Positions 44,538 to 51,795 of a stretch of DNA of 64,000 nt are shown here, in pieces (within the stretch, counting starts at the first letter, position 1; every line of letters begins with the position of its first letter). This DNA is from Desulfovibrio sp. Huiquan2017 (GTDB lineage: Bacteria > Desulfobacterota > Desulfovibrionia > Desulfovibrionales > Desulfovibrionaceae), in assembly GCF_017351175.1 (NCBI RefSeq), contig NZ_JAFMPN010000015.1:56522-120521 (forward strand), written 5' to 3'. The translations under genes were made by a program, and so were the position numbers. A model generated the notes under the pieces. The model worked only from the letters and a program-made list of their open reading frames with translations, was not told the origin of the DNA and searched no databases.

Positions 44538-44636
44538 GAATGCCTCCGGCGGCCGGGGCGCCGCCCCGGACCCCGCCAGGGGGAACCCTTTGAAAAGGGT
44601 TGCCTCCTGGACCCCCTCCCAAACTTTTTGGGTGCC
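44538..44636 (+). repeat. Dispersed hairpin repeat, copy A
   Basis: A structured repeat starting GAATGCCTCCGGCGGCC, then GGGGCGCCGCCCC, ACCCCGCCAGGGGGAACC, the palindrome CCCTTTGAAAAGGG, CTCCTGGACC and AAACTTTTTGG. Parts of the same unit recur at 44821-44914 (inverted), 55182-55247 and 61638-61713 (inverted). Confidence 0.75.
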
Positions 44637-44698
44637 TGCGGCAGGGGCGTGCGGACGCGGGGGGCTTGGAAAAAATAAGACCCTCGATTTCGTACAGA

Positions 44699-44740
44699 AA
44701 ACGGCGTGCTTCCTTGGACAAAGGCGCACGCCGTTTCTTC
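44699..44740 (+). terminator. Terminator downstream of comM
   Basis: AAACGGCGTGC (44699-44709) pairs with GCACGCCGTTT (44725-44735) around a 15-base loop, followed by CTTCT. It lies between repeat copies A and B, about 170 bases after the comM stop. Confidence 0.65.
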
Positions 44741-44820
44741 TGTCCGAATTTTCTCACAGGCAGGACGGATGGTGCTCCTAAGCGAGCCTCCCGCCACCAC
44801 ACACATCCCGCGAAGCGGCG

Positions 44821-44914
44821 ACAAAAAGTTTTGGAGAGTCCAGAGAACCTTTTTCAAAAGGTTCTCTGGCGGGGTCTGGGGCGGAGCCCCAGGGGGGGGC
44901 GGGGCAGCGCCCCG
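44821..44914 (-). repeat. Dispersed hairpin repeat, copy B
   Basis: The reverse complement of the copy A unit: AAAAAGTTTTGG, CCAGAGAACCTTTTTC, AAAAGGTTCTCTGG, CGGGGTCTGGGGCGG and GGGGCAGCGCCCC. With copy A it encloses about 185 bases holding the comM terminator. Confidence 0.75.
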
Positions 44915-44925
44915 GCTCACCTCGG

Positions 44926-45564
44926 CTAACTGACGGGGTCGGACATGGCCAGGCGGACGCCGAGGCCGACGAAGAGGGTGCCCGCGGCACGCTTGGCCCA
45001 GGTGCCGATGGCGGAGTTTTTGCCGAGCCGGGCGGATACGCGGGCGGCGGACCAGGCATAGGCAAGATTGACCAGGGTGCCGTTGAGGGTGAAGACCACG
45101 CCGAGGAGGAGGAAGGCGAGCGGCTTGTTGGGGGCGTCGGCGGCCACGAATTGGGGCAGGAAGGCCATGAAGAAAAGGGCGACCTTGGGGTTGAGGGCGT
45201 TGGTCCAGAATCCTTGGGCGTAGACTTTGCGCGCCTTGGTCTTGAAGAACTCGTCCTGTTCGCGGTCGTGCCCGTTGCCGTTTTTCCGCCACATGGTCAG
45301 GCCGACCCAGACGAGGTAGGCCGCGCCCGCGAACTTGACCACGGTGAAGGCCATGGCCGAGGTGGCGAGGATGGCGGACAGGCCGAGGGCGGCGGCGAAG
45401 ATGTGGACGAAGCAGCCGGTGCCCACGCCCAGGGCGGCGATGGAGCCCATTTTCCAGCCGTGGGACGCGCCTCGGCTGACGATGTAGAAGACGTCCTGTC
45501 CCGGGGTGATGTTCAGGAGCAGGCCGGACAGGACGAAGAGGAAGAAGTCGTGGACGCCGAACAT
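44926..45564 (-). CDS. LysE/RhtB-family exporter
   Basis: A 212-residue membrane protein of the LysE/RhtB type with about six transmembrane helices. The family signature after helix 1 is NITPGQDVFYIVSRGASHGW, followed by GSIAALGVGTGCFVHIFAAA and later GFWTNALNPKVALFFMAFLP, both conserved in LysE. The ATG at 45564 gives the normal length; the open frame extends upstream through the neighbouring gene without support. These proteins export amino acids. A PACE-type gene lies 2 bases upstream in the same operon. Confidence 0.9.
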   Translation of the reverse strand: MFGVHDFFLFVLSGLLLNITPGQDVFYIVSRGASHGWKMGSIAALGVGTGCFVHIFAAALGLSAILATSAMAFTVVKFAGAAYLVWVGLTMWRKNGNGHDREQDEFFKTKARKVYAQGFWTNALNPKVALFFMAFLPQFVAADAPNKPLAFLLLGVVFTLNGTLVNLAYAWSAARVSARLGKNSAIGTWAKRAAGTLFVGLGVRLAMSDPVS

Positions 45565-45566
45565 GG

Positions 45567-46010
45567 TCAGTCTCCGGCCGGTTGGGTTGCGGGTTCGACG
45601 GGCATGGGGAAGACCGCGTCGTAGGCCCAGTTGTAGAGGTAGGTATAGCCCAGGAAGAAGGCTGAGAAGCCGAGGTCCGTGAGCAGGGCGGCTCCCAGGG
45701 GAAGGTCGAGCCACAAAATGATGAGCGGCACGGTGGCCGCGGCCAGGAAGATTTCGAAGCTCAGGGCGTGCAGGGCGCGCAGCAGGGGCGGGCGGACGTT
45801 CAGGGGGCGGTCGAGGCGGACCAGGAGGTGGTCGAAGGCCAGGTTGAAGATGTAGTTGCAGACCATGGCGGCGGCGGACATGGAGATGGACATCAGGCCC
45901 ACGCGCATCAGTTCGCGGTCGAGCGCCCAGGCCGCCAGGGGCGTGCAGAGGATGAGTCCGAAGAATTCGTAGAGCAGGGTGTGGCGGAGTCGGTCCATAT
46001 GGGTACGCAT
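45567..46010 (-). CDS. PACE-family multidrug/biocide efflux transporter
   Basis: A 147-residue membrane protein with four transmembrane helices arranged as two tandem bacterial transmembrane pair domains: DRLRHTLLYEFFGLILCTPL, then MSAAAMVCNYIFNLAFDHLL, then LRALHALSFEIFLAAATVPL and FFLGYTYLYNWAYDAVFP. The RH...E and N-Y-F-N-D patterns in both halves match the proteobacterial antimicrobial compound efflux (PACE) family, known for chlorhexidine and polyamine export. It is followed by a LysE-type exporter. Confidence 0.87.
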   Translation of the reverse strand: MRTHMDRLRHTLLYEFFGLILCTPLAAWALDRELMRVGLMSISMSAAAMVCNYIFNLAFDHLLVRLDRPLNVRPPLLRALHALSFEIFLAAATVPLIILWLDLPLGAALLTDLGFSAFFLGYTYLYNWAYDAVFPMPVEPATQPAGD

Positions 46011-46113
46011 GACGGAAGGGAATACACCGGCGCGGCGTCCTTGTCCACGGGGCGGGTGGGGGCGCCGCCGGGTTGTTTTTCGGGTCGGCGCGGTTCGTTT
46101 CGAGATATTTTTT

Positions 46114-46127
46114 TGGGCATATGCTCA
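46114..46127. promoter_or_regulatory. Candidate operator upstream of the DUF134 fusion gene
   Basis: TGGGCATATGCTCA is a 14-base near-palindrome (GCATATGC core, one mismatched pair) in an AT-rich patch 71-84 bases before the fusion gene. DUF134 proteins carry a helix-turn-helix, so autoregulation at this site is plausible. Confidence 0.45.
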
Positions 46128-46197
46128 TTTTTATCCTTGACTCCGGGATTTCCGGGCGTATCTTCATGTGTGTAACTGTTCATATTTGCGAGGACCA

Positions 46198-47127
46198 ATG
46201 GGAAGGCGAAAGATCAGGCGGACCGTGCAACAGGAACCCGGCGCGACATATTACAAGCCGCAGGGCATTCCTATGCACAAATTGCGGAACGCCACCCTGA
46301 CTCTGGAGGAGCTCGAAGCGCTTCGGCTGGCCGACGCGCAGGGGCTGACCCAGGAGGAGGGCGCGCAGGTCATGGGTGTTTCCCGGGCCACGTTCGGCAG
46401 GGTGCTCGGCGCGGCGCGGCACATCGTGGCCACGGCGCTGGCCGAGGGACAGGCCATCCGTATCGAGGGCGGCCACTACACCCTGGCCGATGAAGGCTGG
46501 GAGTGCCCCAAACTGTTACCGGACGAGATGTTCGAAACCATTGGAGATGACAGTATGCCAGGAATGGACGGAACCGGACCGCGCGGCATGGGCGGCGGCG
46601 GACGGTGCATGGGCGGTCGCGGCATGGGCCGTGGCCAGGGCCAGGGAATGGGCCAGGGCCGCGGCATGGGCGGCCGGAATATGGGTCAGGGCGCGGGCCG
46701 GGGCCAGGGAGCCGCACAGGGCTCCGGAGAACAACAAATCAAGGATACGACCATGAGCAAGATAGCAGTGACCACCGAGGGCCCGACCCTCGACGACCGC
46801 GTTGACCCCCGGTTCGGCCGGGCGGCCGGTTTCGCCATCGTGGACCCGAAAACCATGACCGTGGTGCAGTACGTGGATAACGGCGGTTCCCAGGCCATGG
46901 CCCAGGGGGCGGGCATTCAGGCCGCCGAGAACGTGGCCAATGCGGGCGCCAAGGTCCTGCTGACCGGCTATGTCGGGCCCAAGGCCTTTGCGGCCCTCCA
47001 GGCCGCGGGCATCGCCATCGGCCAGGACGTGGACAACATGACCGTGCGCCAGGCGGTCGAAAAATACGTGGCGGGCCAAGTCAACATGGCCGATACCGCC
47101 AACGCGCCGGCCGGAGGCAACAAGTGA
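46198..47127 (+). CDS. DUF134 - DUF5320 - NifX/MTH1175 three-domain fusion protein
   Basis: A 309-residue fusion. Residues 1-95 are DUF134, a helix-turn-helix protein (GRRKIRRTVQQEPGATYYKP, LTQEEGAQVMGVSRATFGRV). Residues about 120-180 are a glycine/methionine-rich DUF5320-like segment (MPGMDGTGPRGMGGGGR). Residues 186-300 are a dinitrogenase iron-molybdenum cofactor (NifX/MTH1175) domain (MSKIAVTTEGPTLDDRVDPR, FGRAAGFAIV). These three are usually separate genes; here the frame is continuous, but GGAG and AAGGA sites precede internal ATG codons at 46555 and 46753. It heads the Orp-type cluster of MinD-like ATPases. Confidence 0.88.
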   Translation: MGRRKIRRTVQQEPGATYYKPQGIPMHKLRNATLTLEELEALRLADAQGLTQEEGAQVMGVSRATFGRVLGAARHIVATALAEGQAIRIEGGHYTLADEGWECPKLLPDEMFETIGDDSMPGMDGTGPRGMGGGGRCMGGRGMGRGQGQGMGQGRGMGGRNMGQGAGRGQGAAQGSGEQQIKDTTMSKIAVTTEGPTLDDRVDPRFGRAAGFAIVDPKTMTVVQYVDNGGSQAMAQGAGIQAAENVANAGAKVLLTGYVGPKAFAALQAAGIAIGQDVDNMTVRQAVEKYVAGQVNMADTANAPAGGNK

Positions 47128-47990
47128 TCTACGCCGTTGCCAGCGGCAAGGGCGGCACGGGCAAGACCACGGTGTCTTCGTCCCTGGCCGTCCTTTGGGA
47201 TGGGTCTGCCACCCTGGTGGACCTGGACGTGGAGGAGCCGAACCTGCACCTCTTTCTGAAGCCGGAGCTGACCGACGTGCGCAAGGCGTACATCGAGGTT
47301 CCCGAGGCCGACGAGTCCAAGTGCACCCGCTGCCGGGCCTGCGCCGACATCTGCCAGTTCAAGGCGATCACGGTCATGGCCGACACCCTGCTGGTCTTCC
47401 CGGAAATGTGCCACGGATGCGGCGGCTGCCTGGCCGTCTGCCCGGAAGGCGCGCTCTCCCCGGGCCGCCGTGAGTTGGGCGAGATCTGCCGGGGCACGGC
47501 CGGGCGGCACGGCTTCGTCATGGGCCGCCTGCGCGTGGGCGAGGCCATGAGCCCGCCGCTCATGCGCCAGGTCCGCCGCCTCTTCCCGGAACTCTCCCGG
47601 GACGGGGACATCCTCATCGACGCCCCTCCGGGCGTGAGCTGCCCGGCCATCGCGGCCGTGACCGACGCGGACTGCATCGTCCTGGTCACCGAGCCGACGC
47701 CCTTCGGATTCCATGACTTCAAGCTCGCCTGGGAGGCCTTCACGCCGCTGGGCAAGCCCATGGGCGCGGTCATCAACCGCGCGGACCTGGGCGACACGGC
47801 GGTGCGCGAGTTCTGCCGGGAAAACCGGATTCCGGTCTGGGCCGAGATCCCCTATTCGCGGGATATCGCCGAGGCCTATTCGCGCGGCGAGATCGTGGCC
47901 GGGGCGTTCAAGGAACTGGAACGGACCTTCACCGACCTGCGCAATCACATGCGCGAGGCGGCCTCGGGAGGTGGCGCATGCGCGAAATAG
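47124..47990 (+). CDS. MinD/Mrp-type ATPase with inserted ferredoxin domain (Orp cluster, 1)
   Basis: A 288-residue P-loop ATPase of the SIMIBI/MinD class. The deviant Walker A is SGKGGTGKTTVSSSLA near the N terminus. An inserted 2x[4Fe-4S] ferredoxin domain carries CTRCRACADICQFKAI and CHGCGGCLAVCPEGAL. After that, DAPPGVSCPAI and VTEPTPFGFHDFKLAWEA are typical of these proteins. In Desulfovibrio the paired ATPases of the orange-protein complex have this layout. The start overlaps the fusion gene by 4 bases and its end overlaps the second ATPase gene by 13 bases. Confidence 0.9.
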   Translation: MIYAVASGKGGTGKTTVSSSLAVLWDGSATLVDLDVEEPNLHLFLKPELTDVRKAYIEVPEADESKCTRCRACADICQFKAITVMADTLLVFPEMCHGCGGCLAVCPEGALSPGRRELGEICRGTAGRHGFVMGRLRVGEAMSPPLMRQVRRLFPELSRDGDILIDAPPGVSCPAIAAVTDADCIVLVTEPTPFGFHDFKLAWEAFTPLGKPMGAVINRADLGDTAVREFCRENRIPVWAEIPYSRDIAEAYSRGEIVAGAFKELERTFTDLRNHMREAASGGGACAK

Positions 47991-48856
47991 TGGTCATCAG
48001 CGGCAAGGGCGGCGCGGGCAAGACCTCCATGGCCGGGGCCTTCGCCCATCTGGCGGACAAGGCCATTCTCTGCGACCTGGACGTGGACGCCCCGGACCTG
48101 CATCTGCTCCTGGACCCGCGCGTCAAGTCCGAGGAGTCCTTTTATTCCGGCCACGAGGCGGTCATCGACCCGGACCGGTGCATCGGCTGCGGCCAGTGCG
48201 CCGAACTGTGTCGGTTCGACGCCGTGCGCGGGGACGGCGACGTCTATCGCGTGGACTCGCTGGCCTGTGAGGGATGCAAGGTCTGCGTGGCCCTGTGCCC
48301 GGAACAGGCCATCGACTTCCCGGAGAAGCACTGCGGACAATGGTATGTGTCCGACACCCGGTTCGGGCCCATGGTCCATGCCCAGCTTTTCCCCGGCGAG
48401 GAGAATTCCGGCCGCCTGGTCACCCTGCTCAAGCAGAAGGCCCGGGCCATGGCCGAGGAGCAGGGGCTGGACCTGGTGCTTTGCGACGGCACGCCCGGCA
48501 TCGGCTGCCCGGTGATCAGTTCCATGGCCGGAACCGACGTGGCCGTGATCGTCACCGAGCCCACCCCGTCGGGCCTACACGATCTCAAACGCGTGGCCGA
48601 ACTGTGCGAGCGGTTCCGTACCAAGGTGGCCGTACTGGTCAACAAGTGGGATATCAATCCGGCCATGACCGGGGAAATCGAAGCGTGGTGCGTGGGCAGG
48701 GGCTATACCTTGGTCGGGCGCTTTCCCCATGACCGGGCCGTGGTGGACGCCATGCTCGAACGCAAGGTTTTGACCGAGACGGACAACGCGGAACTTTCGC
48801 GCATCATCAACACATCCTGGGCCGGTGTTCTGGCCCTTTTGGATACATGCAACTAA
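47978..48856 (+). CDS. MinD/Mrp-type ATPase with inserted ferredoxin domain (Orp cluster, 2)
   Basis: A 292-residue paralogue of the preceding protein: Walker A SGKGGAGKTSMAGAFA, ferredoxin motifs CIGCGQCAELCRFDAV and CEGCKVCVALCPEQAI, then DGTPGIGCPVISSMAGTDVA and VTEPTPSGLHDLKRVAEL. The two presumably form a hetero-oligomeric ATPase; in D. vulgaris the corresponding pair belongs to the orange-protein complex, which interacts with cell-division proteins. The overlap with the previous gene suggests coupled translation. Confidence 0.9.
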   Translation: MREIVVISGKGGAGKTSMAGAFAHLADKAILCDLDVDAPDLHLLLDPRVKSEESFYSGHEAVIDPDRCIGCGQCAELCRFDAVRGDGDVYRVDSLACEGCKVCVALCPEQAIDFPEKHCGQWYVSDTRFGPMVHAQLFPGEENSGRLVTLLKQKARAMAEEQGLDLVLCDGTPGIGCPVISSMAGTDVAVIVTEPTPSGLHDLKRVAELCERFRTKVAVLVNKWDINPAMTGEIEAWCVGRGYTLVGRFPHDRAVVDAMLERKVLTETDNAELSRIINTSWAGVLALLDTCN

Positions 48857-48879
48857 CCGCTTTACAAGGAGTTTTTACG

Positions 48880-49254
48880 ATGAATACACGTATTGCCATC
48901 CCGTCCGCCGCCCCCGGCGGCATGGATGCCCCCATTGACGCCCACTTCGGGCATTGCGCCATGTACACCCTGGTGGACGTGGAGGACGGCTCCGTGAAGG
49001 AAGTCTCCGTGGTCCCGAGCTGCCCGCATGTGCAGGGCGGCTGCATGGCCCCGGTGAACTATCTGGCCGACAACAAGGTTCAGGCGCTGATCTCCGGCGG
49101 CATGGGCATGCGTCCCCTCATGGGCTTCAACCAGGTGGGCATCCAGGTTTACCACGGCCAGAATGCGCCCACCGTGCATGCGGCCGTGGAGGCGTTCCTG
49201 CATGACTCCCTGCCGATCTTCACCGTGGACCAGACCTGCGGCGGCGGCCACTAA
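48880..49254 (+). CDS. NifX/MTH1175-family protein, candidate orange protein (Orp)
   Basis: A 124-residue protein of the dinitrogenase iron-molybdenum cofactor family: RIAIPSAAPGGMDAPIDAHFGH, CAMYTLVDVEDGS, then GGMGMRPLMGFNQVGIQVYH and a C-terminal CGGGH. It has the length and position of the Desulfovibrio orange protein, which holds a Mo-Cu-S cluster. AAGGAG precedes the ATG at 48880; the frame reaches slightly further upstream. Metal content cannot be read from sequence. Confidence 0.85.
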   Translation: MNTRIAIPSAAPGGMDAPIDAHFGHCAMYTLVDVEDGSVKEVSVVPSCPHVQGGCMAPVNYLADNKVQALISGGMGMRPLMGFNQVGIQVYHGQNAPTVHAAVEAFLHDSLPIFTVDQTCGGGH

Positions 49255-49255
49255 C

Positions 49256-49615
49256 ATGTCCATCGTATTGGCAACCGCCCGCCCGGATGCGCTGGCCGGG
49301 TTCTCCAAGGCGCTGGCCGAGGGAACCGGGCAGGCCGTGGAGACGGTCCCTTCCGGGGGTGCGACCCTGGAACGGGTGGCCGCCAACCCTCCGGCCCTGG
49401 TGGTCATCGACGAGGGATTGCCCGATCACAAGCCGCTCGATCTGGTCCGCGAGGTCATGATGGTCTCGGCCATGACCCTGACCGCCGTGGTCACGGCCAT
49501 GAGCGAAGAGGAGTTCCATGAGGAGGCCGAGGGCTATGGCGTGCTCATGCCCTTGCCCATGGACCCCGTCGCCGCGGACGGCCTTGAGTTGGCCAAAAGG
49601 ATGTCCGGCATTTGA
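49256..49615 (+). CDS. Receiver-like small protein at the end of the Orp-type cluster
   Basis: A 119-residue protein that follows the Orp-like gene by one base. Sequence such as SIVLATARPDALAGFSKALA, PPALVVIDEGLPDHKPLDLV and MTLTAVVTAMSEEEFHEEAE has the alternating helix-strand pattern of a response-regulator receiver domain, but the usual acidic pocket and switch residues are not all recognisable. In D. vulgaris a protein of similar size and position is part of the same cluster. Function unknown. Confidence 0.7.
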   Translation: MSIVLATARPDALAGFSKALAEGTGQAVETVPSGGATLERVAANPPALVVIDEGLPDHKPLDLVREVMMVSAMTLTAVVTAMSEEEFHEEAEGYGVLMPLPMDPVAADGLELAKRMSGI

Positions 49616-49634
49616 CCGGCGGATGAATGAATGG

Positions 49635-49672
49635 AAAAGGCCCTCCCGATTTGTGTCGGGAGGGCCTTTTTC
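49635..49672. terminator. Perfect 15-base terminator after the Orp-type cluster
   Basis: AAAAGGCCCTCCCGA (49635-49649) pairs perfectly with 49656-49670 around TTTGTG. T runs occur on both strands, so it can stop transcription in both directions. Confidence 0.92.
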
Positions 49673-49758
49673 ATGTACGTCGGGAAATGCCGCGTCGCCG
49701 GGGCGGAGCGGATGCGGGAGGGCTGGCGCCGTCTTTTTCCGGCATGATCCCGCAAAGT

Positions 49759-49794
49759 GAAGCCCCGGTCTCGGGGGCGGAGACCGGGGACTTC
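49759..49794 (-). terminator. Hairpin downstream of the small winged-helix gene
   Basis: CCCCGGTCTC (49763-49772) pairs with GAGACCGGGG (49780-49789); GAAG and CTTC extend the stem past one bulged base. It lies about 40 bases after the stop of the minus-strand small regulator gene. Confidence 0.6.
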
Positions 49795-49831
49795 AGAGGA
49801 GGAGGTAAGGTAGGGTGTGATTGTCGGTAAT

Positions 49832-50002
49832 CTAGGCGGGTTCGTAGTAGCACCGCTTGGGCGAAACCACGCTCCCTTCTTCCTTGAGAATCTTGATGGC
49901 CTTGGAAACATCCTTGCCGTCCACGCCGAGCGCCTTGGCCACATCGCCCGGCCGCACCGGCTTGCCCGCGTCGCGCATGGCCTGGAGAACTTTATCTTTC
50001 AT
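49832..50002 (-). CDS. Small winged-helix DNA-binding protein (56 aa)
   Basis: A 56-residue protein: MKDKVLQAMRDAGKPVRPGD, VAKALGVDGKDVSKAIKILK, EEGSVVSPKRCYYEPA. The pattern (helix, helix-turn-helix with recognition helix around residues 28-42, then a beta wing) is a minimal winged-helix domain of the MarR/ArsR type without a sensing domain. The conserved cysteine in PKRCYY could respond to redox state or metal. A perfect palindrome TAGGAACTATTCCTA lies 31-45 bases upstream and is probably its operator. I recognise no named family. Confidence 0.78.
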   Translation of the reverse strand: MKDKVLQAMRDAGKPVRPGDVAKALGVDGKDVSKAIKILKEEGSVVSPKRCYYEPA

Positions 50003-50032
50003 CGAAATACTCCACTTGATTTGTATTGTTAA

Positions 50033-50047
50033 TAGGAACTATTCCTA
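50033..50047. promoter_or_regulatory. Palindrome upstream of the small winged-helix gene
   Basis: TAGGAA-CTA-TTCCTA has perfect 6-base arms in an AT-rich stretch just before the gene. It shares 12 of 15 positions with the palindrome upstream of rubrerythrin when that is read on the other strand. Confidence 0.6.
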
Positions 50048-50163
50048 AATAATCGGATGTTGTCAACACAAAATTTGCATGGTTGCCATATGTTGGGTGA
50101 AAAGGTAAAAAATACATGGTTCCGGCTGCCGCCAGAGCCGTGATCCCCTTGCCCAGGAGTCCC

Positions 50164-51795
50164 ATGGCCGATCCATCCTCCATGTCCCCGCAGGAAATGT
50201 CCGCCGAGATCGGGCGGCTGCGTGCGTTGTTGACGCAATGCCGTGCGGGCGTGGCCGACTGCGGGATGGCCGTGGAACTGAAGGACGAGCTGCTGCGCGA
50301 GACCCGCGAGACCGTGGGCCTGGTCAACGTTATCGTCGAGAACTCCCCGGCCGTGGTCTTCCGGCGGCGGTCCGATTCTCCACATCAATTGGTCTACATC
50401 TCCGAAAATCTGAGCCGGTGGGGCTATTCGGCGGCGGAGTTCCTGTCCGGCGGCCGGATATTCGAGGAGATCGTCCACCCGGACGACAGGGCGCGTGTGA
50501 GGGACGAAATCGAGGAATGCCGGAAACGCAACGCGGAGGAGTACGCCCAGGAGTACCGCATCGTCACGGCGGACGGCGAGATCCGCTGGGTCTCGGACAA
50601 GACCTCGGTGGTCCGCGACGAGGCCGGGCGGCGGATCTATAACCAGGGCGTGCTGGTGGACTTCACCGAGAGCAAGCGGGCCCAGGAGGCCCTCGCCGCC
50701 AGCGAATTCAAGTTTCGCCGGACCATCGAGGGCGCGGCCGAGGGGTACCTGCTCATGGACCGGGACCTGGTGGTCCGCGAGGTCAACGACGCCTATTGCC
50801 GCATGCTCGGCTTTGACTGCGAGGATTTGGTGGGGCGGCGGCTCCGGGATTTCGCCACCCTGGAATATCAGCGCTTCCTGGAGTCCAATTCCGAAGCCCC
50901 TCGGGACGGGGCCCAGCGGCGGTTCGAAGGGGCCATGGGCCACCGCGACGGGCACATGGTGCCGGTCCTGGTCAACGCCAACGTCTTGCTCGACGCGGAC
51001 GGCGGCTTTTTGGGGCATGTGGCCTTCGTGGCCGATTTGACCGAACAGAAAAAGGCCTTGAATCTGGCCGCCGAGGTGCAGAAGGGGCTGCTGCCGCGCA
51101 ACGCTCCGCGTATTTCCGGCCTGGACGTGGCCGGGCGGTCCGTGCCGAGCGAACTCACGGGCGGCGATTATTTCGACTATTTCGAAGAGCCGGACCCGGA
51201 TCGGCCGATACTGTCCGTGACTGTGGGCGACATTTCGGGCCACGGCGTGGATGCGGCCCTGCTCATGACCACGGCCCGGGGATTTTTGCGTATGCGCGCG
51301 GGCCAGCCGGGCAATCCCGGCCAGATTGTCACCGAGATGAACCGTCATCTGGCCGAGGACCTGTACGGCTCGGGCCGGTTCATGACCCTGTTCTTCCTCC
51401 GTCTGGACCCGGCCGGGGCCAAGGCCCAGTGGGTCCGGGCGGGCCACGACCCGGCGTTGATCTACTGCCCGGTCCATGACGTCTTCACCGTGTTGGGAAC
51501 CGACGCCGGGTTGCCCCTGGGAGTCCTGCGCGACACGCGCTACCGCGAGGAATCGGGCGACCTGCTGCCCGGCCAGATCATCGCCATCGGCACGGATGGC
51601 ATCTGGGAGGCGCGCAACGCGGACGGCGAGATGTTCGGCAAGGCGCGGTTCAAGGCGATCCTGCGCCAACAGGCCGGGAACGACGCCCAGGCTATCCTGG
51701 ACGCGGTCTTCGAGGCGGTGCGTTGCTTCGTCGGGGAGGCCGGGGTCGCGGACGACGTCACGCTGGTCGTCATTAAATACGGAGGCACGTCATGA
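50164..51795 (+). CDS. PAS-PAS-SpoIIE serine phosphatase
   Basis: A 543-residue signalling protein. Two PAS domains (about residues 60-170, with SENLSRWGYSAAEFLSGGRI, and about 185-300, with VVREVNDAYCRMLGFDCEDL) are followed by a PP2C-type SpoIIE phosphatase domain (about 305-543) with LPRNAPRISGLDVAGRSVPS, GGDYFDYF and GDISGHGVDAALLMTTARGF, which hold the metal-binding aspartates. The ATG at 50164 has AGGAG upstream. It overlaps the lytic transglycosylase gene (ATGA). It probably dephosphorylates an anti-sigma antagonist in response to a PAS-bound signal. Confidence 0.9.
   Translation: MADPSSMSPQEMSAEIGRLRALLTQCRAGVADCGMAVELKDELLRETRETVGLVNVIVENSPAVVFRRRSDSPHQLVYISENLSRWGYSAAEFLSGGRIFEEIVHPDDRARVRDEIEECRKRNAEEYAQEYRIVTADGEIRWVSDKTSVVRDEAGRRIYNQGVLVDFTESKRAQEALAASEFKFRRTIEGAAEGYLLMDRDLVVREVNDAYCRMLGFDCEDLVGRRLRDFATLEYQRFLESNSEAPRDGAQRRFEGAMGHRDGHMVPVLVNANVLLDADGGFLGHVAFVADLTEQKKALNLAAEVQKGLLPRNAPRISGLDVAGRSVPSELTGGDYFDYFEEPDPDRPILSVTVGDISGHGVDAALLMTTARGFLRMRAGQPGNPGQIVTEMNRHLAEDLYGSGRFMTLFFLRLDPAGAKAQWVRAGHDPALIYCPVHDVFTVLGTDAGLPLGVLRDTRYREESGDLLPGQIIAIGTDGIWEARNADGEMFGKARFKAILRQQAGNDAQAILDAVFEAVRCFVGEAGVADDVTLVVIKYGGTS

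Noticed and set aside
44538..44914. The inverted pair of repeats around 44.5-44.9 kb as a small insertion sequence or MITE
   Set aside because: The ends are imperfect, no target-site duplication is visible, and the same unit occurs singly elsewhere, so a REP-type repeat is the better reading.
46011..46197. A sigma-54 promoter upstream of the Orp-type cluster
   Set aside because: No sequence with GG and GC at the required 10-base spacing in a TGGCAC-N5-TTGC context was found in this interval.
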